A stretch of 10,257 bases of DNA from positions 1 to 10,257 of the forward strand of contig JAHEEZ010000117.1 of the NCBI GenBank assembly GCA_024640445.1. Direction: 5' to 3'. Source of the stretch: Acidobacteriota bacterium. Lineage in GTDB: Bacteria; Acidobacteriota; Blastocatellia; Pyrinomonadales; Pyrinomonadaceae. The notes under the pieces are model-generated. The model made no database searches, was not told the origin of the DNA, and worked only from the letters and a program-made list of their open reading frames with translations. Numbering within the stretch: the first letter of the stretch is position 1; every line of letters begins with the position of its first letter. The position numbers were made by a program, and so were the translations under genes. Of the stretch, positions 6,036 through 10,257 are shown one piece after another.

Positions 6036-6953
6036 ATGCTATTTAGAAAGAAAGGAGTCTTTCTTGCTATCTGCCTTTTCACCTCACTGCTTGCCTTTGG
6101 TTTAATTGCCTTTGGTTCGCGAAACACGAACGGGGCGTCGGAAGACGCGGAATTCAGACACCAGGTGCGGAATGCGATCGCCGAGATCGGATTTCCCTCA
6201 GCAACCGATCCGGGGACGATCGAAACCGTCACCGGAAACCTCTCCCATTTCATGTCATACAGGGCGGGCGTCCTTGTGAGCGATGCGAACGAAGGGCGTC
6301 TCTCCTCTGCTGAACAACTAGGGATGACGCGCGGGAAGCGTATTTCCAGAGCCGATCTTGCCGAGATACTTACGGACCTGGCTTCCGTGAAACTCCGTGA
6401 CCTCACGGATGGGCAGAAAAGCCATGTGGTCGAATCTCTGAGAGGCTTTGACGATCCAAATCTGCCGGGATCCTTCCGTCAGGGAAGGGACTACGTCTCT
6501 CTACGCGCGAGCGGCAAGGGCCGGATGACGGTCGAAGCGTTCAGTGCCAGACTTGATTCGGTGCGCGGCGAGAACGCTGAGAGCAAGCTCGTAAGAAGCC
6601 TTATCAGGAACTCGATCGCGCTCGAGATAGGACAAATCTGCGACGTGCTCTATGACGCCTCGCCGGATCTGTTTGGCGGCACTAAGTGTGACATGACCGC
6701 CCTTCAGGCGCTTCTTGTGAGTTACGCGGTCATTACCGACGACCCGCTTGCCGGAAATCAAGCGGACCTGAATTCGAAAATGCTGAAGATCCGAGGCGGA
6801 ATCGAAGAGAAATTCGGGGTCGACTATCCGGACCCGCAAGGCCACACTGCATACGGACCGAACGGATATATCTTCAGTTCACCGGCTGATCTTCTGCTTG
6901 ACGGCACCTCAATTAAGTCGTTGATCTCGAAGATCGAAGAAAAACTTAACTAG
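6036..6953 (+). CDS. Exported protein of unknown function (305 aa)
   Basis: I do not recognise a family. Residues 1-27 are a Sec-type signal or anchor: MLFRKK, then a long hydrophobic core (GVFLAICLFTSLLAFGLIAF), then SRNTNGAS, where cleavage is possible around 34-35. C13 lies within the core, so it is not a lipobox. The mature part is mainly helical and charged (38-135), then mixed (ALEIGQICDVLYDASPDLFGGTKCDM). Only two cysteines occur after the signal, C202 and C218, and they probably form a disulfide in the periplasm. The C-terminal end has aromatic and glycine-rich patches (YPDPQGHTAYGPNGYIFSSP, 264-283) and an amphipathic helix (291-304). No catalytic motif is evident. AGGAG at 6022-6026 lies 9 nt before the ATG, supporting this start. 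A small lipoprotein gene follows after 17 nt, so the two are probably cotranscribed and may act together at the envelope. Confidence 0.8.
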   Translation: MLFRKKGVFLAICLFTSLLAFGLIAFGSRNTNGASEDAEFRHQVRNAIAEIGFPSATDPGTIETVTGNLSHFMSYRAGVLVSDANEGRLSSAEQLGMTRGKRISRADLAEILTDLASVKLRDLTDGQKSHVVESLRGFDDPNLPGSFRQGRDYVSLRASGKGRMTVEAFSARLDSVRGENAESKLVRSLIRNSIALEIGQICDVLYDASPDLFGGTKCDMTALQALLVSYAVITDDPLAGNQADLNSKMLKIRGGIEEKFGVDYPDPQGHTAYGPNGYIFSSPADLLLDGTSIKSLISKIEEKLN

Positions 6954-6970
6954 TTCAGGAGCGAACAACA

Positions 6971-7174
6971 ATGAAAAGACAGATGATCTTGTCTGTCTTC
7001 CTCACTTCAGTGTTGCTTCTCGCATGTGACGAACCTACGGAACAGTGCACCGAGCATATTGGAGCAGGAAGGACAGCTATTGTCACCGCAGAGGACGGGA
7101 GCCAGGTCGTGGTTTCCGCCGACGCGAATGGAAACGTAACCTTTGACTGCGGGTCGCGGGTAGATACCGTCTGA
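6971..7174 (+). CDS. Small lipoprotein (67 aa), unknown function
   Basis: The signal peptide MKRQMILSVFLTSVLLLAC ends in a clear lipobox (LLAC), giving lipidated C19 and a mature chain of only 49 residues. D20 follows the cysteine; in enterobacteria that is an inner-membrane retention signal, but the rule may not hold here. The mature chain has two more cysteines, C26 and C60, that could pair, and a compact beta-like core with alternating hydrophobics (GRTAIVTAEDGSQVVVSADANGN in pieces, then VTFDC). A Shine-Dalgarno sequence AGGAG (6957-6961) sits 9 nt before the ATG. The gene lies 17 nt after the 305-aa exported-protein gene and is followed 15 nt on by a strong terminator, so it is the last gene of the unit. 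I cannot name a family. Confidence 0.75.
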   Translation: MKRQMILSVFLTSVLLLACDEPTEQCTEHIGAGRTAIVTAEDGSQVVVSADANGNVTFDCGSRVDTV

Positions 7175-7188
7175 TCCGAAATTAAAAA

Positions 7189-7216
7189 GGGGCCGCCCAA
7201 AAGGGCGGTCTCTTTT
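7189..7216 (+). terminator. Strong, probably bidirectional terminator
   Basis: GGGGCCGCCC (7189-7198) pairs over all 10 positions with GGGCGGTCTC (7203-7212), two of them G-U, around an AAAA loop. TTTT follows at 7213-7216, and AAAAA stands before the stem at 7184-7188. On the plus strand it ends the lipoprotein transcript. On the minus strand the T-run would stop readthrough from rpoD. Confidence 0.85.
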
Positions 7217-7225
7217 CATGTCGAA

Positions 7226-7245
7226 ATTGTTCGCCTTGGAACAAT
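7226..7245. repeat. Perfect short inverted repeat
   Basis: ATTGTTC (7226-7232) and GAACAAT (7239-7245) are exact inverted copies separated by GCCTTG. It stands alone between the lipoprotein terminator and the palindrome array. No gene start is nearby on the plus strand, so an operator role is unlikely. It could be a small hairpin or the edge of an older repeat insertion. Confidence 0.5.
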
Positions 7246-7259
7246 CTGACCGGAGATAT

Positions 7260-7393
7260 CAGTTGCCTCCGGCTTTAGCCGGAGGTTTGTTTGCCTGAAG
7301 TTCCCAGGGGCTTTAGCCCCGTATGAGCCGGCTGAAGCCGGCCTGAGATTCTTGGGAGCCTCTTCGTCCCCCCGCTGAAGCGGGGGGCAACTG
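7260..7393. repeat. Mirrored array of four palindromes, REP/BIME-like
   Basis: This 134-bp element is bounded by inverted CAGTTGCC (7260-7267) and GGCAACTG (7386-7393). It contains four palindromes with 4-nt loops. Those at 7266-7285 (8-bp stem) and 7307-7320 (5-bp stem) have the core GCTTTAGC. Those at 7327-7342 (6-bp stem) and 7368-7387 (8-bp stem) have GCTGAAGC, which is GCTTCAGC on the other strand. So two similar units, each with an end tag, an outer palindrome, a 21-25-nt spacer and an inner palindrome, face each other around a centre near 7321-7326. The stems differ in sequence but the core and end tags are kept, a sign of compensatory change. As known biology, such paired palindromes resemble REP/BIME elements mobilised by RAYT (TnpA-REP) transposases. 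No transposase is in the window. With the short inverted repeat at 7226, it accounts for most of the gene-free stretch between 7217 and 7424. Confidence 0.8.
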
Positions 7394-7424
7394 AAAAGAA
7401 AGACCAGGTACGGCAGATTCACAC

Positions 7425-7458
7425 AAAAAAAGAGGCTGCCCATTTTCGGACAGCCTCT
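7425..7458 (-). terminator. Terminator of rpoD
   Basis: On the minus strand AGAGGCTGTCC (7448-7458) pairs with GGGCAGCCTCT (7431-7441), 11 bp with one G-U, around a 6-nt loop. The stem is followed by a run of T corresponding to the A-run at 7425-7430. It lies about 20 bp past the rpoD stop codon and ends the dnaG-rpoD transcript. Confidence 0.88.
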
Positions 7459-7479
7459 AACAACACAAAATGGCTCGGG

Positions 7480-9216
7480 TTACTGCTTACCTTCGAGGAA
7501 CGCCTTCAGGCGCCTCGAACGTGACGGATGCCTGAGTTTCCTCAGCGCCTTCGCCTCGATCTGCCTTATACGTTCGCGGGTGACCGTGAAATGCTGGCCG
7601 ACCTCTTCAAGAGTGTGTTCGGAACCCGTATTGCCCAGCCCGAACCGCATCTTGATCACCTTTTCCTCGCGCGGCGTCAGCGTAGCAAGAACTTCATCAG
7701 TGATCTCCCTCAGATTTGAGAACGTGACCGATTCCGCGGGATTAAGGATCGACTTGTCCTCGATGAAATCGCCGAGATGTGAATCTTCTTCCTCACCTAT
7801 CGGTGTTTCAAGCGAGATCGGTTCCTGAGCGATCTTCAGGACCTTGCGGACCTTGGAGACCGGAATGTCCATCTTCTTCGCTATCTCTTCCGAGGTCGGT
7901 TCGCGACCGTATTCCTGGACCAGGGCCCTTGAGGTCCGGATCAGCTTGTTGATCGTTTCGATCATATGGACCGGAATTCGGATCGTCCTCGCCTGGTCAG
8001 CGATCGCTCGGGTGATCGCCTGCCGGATCCACCACGTCGCATAGGTCGAGAATTTGTATCCCCGCCGCCACTCGAACTTGTCCACCGCTTTCATCAGGCC
8101 GATGTTGCCTTCCTGAATTAGGTCAAGGAACTGAAGTCCGCGATTCGTGTACTTCTTGGCGATCGATACGACCAGTCTCAGGTTGGCCTCAACAAGCTCG
8201 CGCTTGGCGATTCCGGCGTTATATTCGCCCGTCAGTATCCTCTGGAGCGAACGCTTGATCCTGTGCGGAGCCAGATGATACCGCTCCTCGATGGCCTCAA
8301 GTTTCTGCTGCTCTTCCTTGATCTTCGCCTTGAGCTCCTTCTTGCGAGCCGGCTTGGTCGTCTTCTTTTCTATTTCGTCTTCAGCTCTTCGGATCTTTCG
8401 TTCCGAGCTCTTGATCTCGCTGTCCACCTTTGAGATCGCGCCGACCAGTCTCTGCTGGGCGTATTCCGTCAGCTCGAGCCGCTTGATCTCCTGTGCGATC
8501 TCGACGCGGTGTCTGGCAAGCTGATGCTTTAGCTTTACCAACTTCTTGCTGGTCTTGGATTTCAGCTTCGAAGTCCTTTTCTTTTCGGCGAAATACAGCT
8601 TGAGGACCTTCAACGCGGTCGTGTAGTTCTTCTCGATATGAGCGATGCCGTCAAGCGTCCACCGAAGATATTCCTCAACCTTGTCTTCTTCACCGGTCAG
8701 CTCGGCCTGCTCGGAGAAATTCACGATCTCCCGGATGCTGGCGTTTCCTTCTTCAAGCTCGGTCCCGATCTTGATCAGTTCTTCGACCGCGATCGGCGAA
8801 CGTGAGATGGACTTCTGCGCCTTCATCTGGCCGCGCTCTATCCTTTGAGCGATAGAAACCTCTCCTTCGCGTGTCAGCAAAGGAACGATCCCCATCTCAC
8901 GGAGGTAAAGTCTTACAGGGTCATTTGTCTTATCAAGTTTGCCCGCCGAAAGGTCCAGGCTCTCGTCGTCGTCATCGTCGCTGTCCTTGTCGTCCATCGC
9001 CACGTGAGCGGCCTGGGCGAGAAGATGCGCGTCAGCGTCTGCAACCGAGATATTTGCCGCTTCAAGTCTTTGAAGGACCTCTTCAATGTCGTCGGGCGAC
9101 ATCATGTCGTCAGGAATTTCACGATTGAGCTCGTCAAAACTGAGGAACTCCTTCTTCTTTCCTATCTTCAAGAGCCGTTTGATCAGCTCTTCTTTTTCAT
9201 CTAGTTCTTCTGCCAT
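7480..9216 (-). CDS. rpoD: Primary sigma factor RpoD (sigma-70)
   Basis: This is the housekeeping sigma factor that directs RNA polymerase to promoters. Its 578 residues show the full group 1 layout. Region 1.1 (about 7-65) is followed by a highly acidic linker (75-86, DDKDSDDDDDE). Region 1.2 is at 99-130 (DPVRLYLREMGIVPLLTREGE). A long lysine/glutamate-rich, coiled-coil-like non-conserved region spans about 205-312. Region 2 is at about 339-410 (ANLRLVVSIAKKYTNRGLQFLDLIQEG; -10 recognition in YKFSTYATWWIRQAI). Region 3 is at about 412-490 (VHMIETINKL, REPTSEEIA). Region 4 is at 505-578, with the helix-turn-helix VTRERIRQIEAKALRKLRHP for the -35 box. The presence of region 1.1 argues against RpoS-like sigma factors. 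It follows dnaG after an 81-nt gap, the common dnaG-rpoD order of the macromolecular synthesis operon. There is no Shine-Dalgarno sequence before the ATG and no convincing promoter in the gap. Confidence 0.97.
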   Translation of the reverse strand: MAEELDEKEELIKRLLKIGKKKEFLSFDELNREIPDDMMSPDDIEEVLQRLEAANISVADADAHLLAQAAHVAMDDKDSDDDDDESLDLSAGKLDKTNDPVRLYLREMGIVPLLTREGEVSIAQRIERGQMKAQKSISRSPIAVEELIKIGTELEEGNASIREIVNFSEQAELTGEEDKVEEYLRWTLDGIAHIEKNYTTALKVLKLYFAEKKRTSKLKSKTSKKLVKLKHQLARHRVEIAQEIKRLELTEYAQQRLVGAISKVDSEIKSSERKIRRAEDEIEKKTTKPARKKELKAKIKEEQQKLEAIEERYHLAPHRIKRSLQRILTGEYNAGIAKRELVEANLRLVVSIAKKYTNRGLQFLDLIQEGNIGLMKAVDKFEWRRGYKFSTYATWWIRQAITRAIADQARTIRIPVHMIETINKLIRTSRALVQEYGREPTSEEIAKKMDIPVSKVRKVLKIAQEPISLETPIGEEEDSHLGDFIEDKSILNPAESVTFSNLREITDEVLATLTPREEKVIKMRFGLGNTGSEHTLEEVGQHFTVTRERIRQIEAKALRKLRHPSRSRRLKAFLEGKQ

Positions 9217-9297
9217 ATTTTTGAAAAATGCTTATGATTAGATCCTTCTTTGATTCGTTGTTCGCCAATAGCGCTCACGACAAACCGATCTAAAATA

Positions 9298-10257
9298 TCA
9301 GGAGCCGCTTTCTGAGAGCCTGTCCTGAAGTGTGCGCTTCATGCGCGCCAATTCTATCTGCTCGCTAACCAGCCGGCTTACCTCTTCGTCTTTCGACTGC
9401 TGTTCCGCGACCGCCAATTCGTAGCTGATCTCAAGTATGCGGCTCTCGATCGCCATTGTCCTGAGCGAAGCAAGGCAATTTTCCGCCTCGGACAGGACCT
9501 CGGCGATCCATTCCCCTTCCGCTCTTGGCGATTCCGCCATCCAGATCAAAGGAACAAGATCTCCGGAAACCGGATGATCGCCGGTAACTTCCAGGATCGC
9601 GTCGATCGAAACCTCGCCGTTCTTTTTGTCGAGTTCGATCAGCGCCTCGAATACCGGGCCGGTTGCGAGATCCTCATAATCGGTCTTTTCAAGCTGGGGC
9701 AGGACCTTCGTCCTTAGTTCTTCGTCGTGAACAAGCAGTTCCAGGAGCCTCTGTTCGGCGATCGTGACCTTCGCCCGCACCGCCCTCACGACTTGGCTCT
9801 TGATCGATTCCGCCCCGAACCGCTGGCCCAGCTTCACGGTCTTCCAAAGATCGTTCTTAAGTAACGCGTCATCCACACGCAAATAGTTCATCGCCTGATC
9901 GAACGATTCGCGTTTCTGGATCGGATTGCGAACAGCAACGATTACGGGCATAACATCCTCTATTGCTTCGGCCTTCTGCCTGGCCGAGGCTAGATTCCGT
10001 TCCCGTACGCTGTTGTCTAAAACAAATTGTAGGTAGGGTAAGGCGTGGTTCTTATGCTGATCTTTGTATGCTTCGAAGCCTTCGGAGCGGATATAATCGT
10101 CGGGATCGTTTCCTCCCGGCAATACCAATACTTTTATTTCAAAATCCGCCGCGAGTAGCGTCTCTATTGCCCGTCTTGCCGCCTTTATTCCCGCACTGTC
10201 TCCATCATAGTTAACGGCAACCTTTCGTGCAAACCTGCCGAGGAGTTTTGCCTGGGC
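9298..10257 (-). CDS. dnaG: DNA primase DnaG, C-terminal part
   Basis: DnaG makes RNA primers at the replication fork. Only the last 319 codons are present; the zinc-binding domain and most of the RNA polymerase domain lie beyond the right edge. The reading frame is open to the window end, and no true start is seen. The visible part begins inside the TOPRIM fold, with the metal-binding motif VNYDGDSAGIKAARRAIE (first residues AQAKLLGRFARKVAVNYDGD), then VLPGGNDPDDYIRSEG, a hallmark of bacterial primases. The rest is helical and variable. It ends with the region expected to bind the DnaB helicase (about the last 150 residues, with FEALIELDKK and a charged helix EEVSRLVSEQIELARMKRTLQDRL). The stop codon is at 9298-9300, and rpoD follows 81 nt later in the same direction. 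This is a partial record because of the window border, not a broken gene. Confidence 0.93.
   Translation of the reverse strand, partial: AQAKLLGRFARKVAVNYDGDSAGIKAARRAIETLLAADFEIKVLVLPGGNDPDDYIRSEGFEAYKDQHKNHALPYLQFVLDNSVRERNLASARQKAEAIEDVMPVIVAVRNPIQKRESFDQAMNYLRVDDALLKNDLWKTVKLGQRFGAESIKSQVVRAVRAKVTIAEQRLLELLVHDEELRTKVLPQLEKTDYEDLATGPVFEALIELDKKNGEVSIDAILEVTGDHPVSGDLVPLIWMAESPRAEGEWIAEVLSEAENCLASLRTMAIESRILEISYELAVAEQQSKDEEVSRLVSEQIELARMKRTLQDRLSESGS

Noticed and set aside
7260..7393. CRISPR array
   Set aside because: The repeats are palindromes in mirrored orientation with different stems and short unequal spacers; there are no direct repeats and no cas gene.
8291..9204. Several plus-strand ORFs opposite rpoD
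   Set aside because: They are reverse-strand shadows of an unambiguous RpoD, with low-complexity Ser/Arg-rich translations.
9217..9297. Internal promoter between dnaG and rpoD
   Set aside because: Minus-strand candidates (TTGGCG, TTGTCG) have no -10 box at 16-19 bp with an acceptable match.

Overview
The window (about 53% GC) looks like chromosomal core sequence from a Gram-negative bacterium. My best guess is an Acidobacteriota member, perhaps Blastocatellia/Pyrinomonadales. That placement is inference. It rests on the style of GlmM, AroB and RpoD, on lipoprotein and Sec signals, and on GGCTTTAGCC/GGCTTCAGCC palindromic repeats that I associate with that group but could not search for.

Layout. 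At the left edge (1-188, minus) is the signal-peptide end of an exported protein. It is transcribed divergently from glmM (468-1814, plus; UDP-GlcNAc precursor synthesis), and candidate sigma-70 promoters for both genes lie in the 279-bp gap. After glmM comes about 190 bp of uncertain content, then a sigma-70-like promoter at 2006-2034. It drives about 150 nt of strongly folded sequence (2041-2190) that ends in an intrinsic terminator only about 10 nt before aroB (2201-3370, plus; shikimate pathway). This is either a small RNA or an aroB attenuator leader. aroB is followed by a small single-pass membrane protein gene (3398-3811). A large radical-SAM gene (3896-5785, minus) converges on that pair.

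To its right, on the plus strand, a two-gene unit encodes a 305-aa exported protein and a 67-aa lipoprotein (6036-7174), closed by a strong terminator. From 7217 to 7424 there is no gene. This stretch holds a short inverted repeat and a 134-bp mirrored array of four palindromes (REP/BIME-like). The right third is the rpoD-dnaG part of the macromolecular synthesis operon on the minus strand: rpoD (7480-9216) with its terminator at 7425-7458, preceded by dnaG (9298 to beyond 10257, N-terminus outside the window).

Most genes are housekeeping: cell wall, aromatic biosynthesis, transcription initiation and replication priming. I see no defence system, CRISPR array, prophage, IS element, rRNA or tRNA. 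The best candidates for something undescribed are the structured RNA/attenuator before aroB, the mirrored palindrome array, the unassigned exported-protein/lipoprotein pair, and the radical-SAM protein with its extra C-terminal cysteine cluster.
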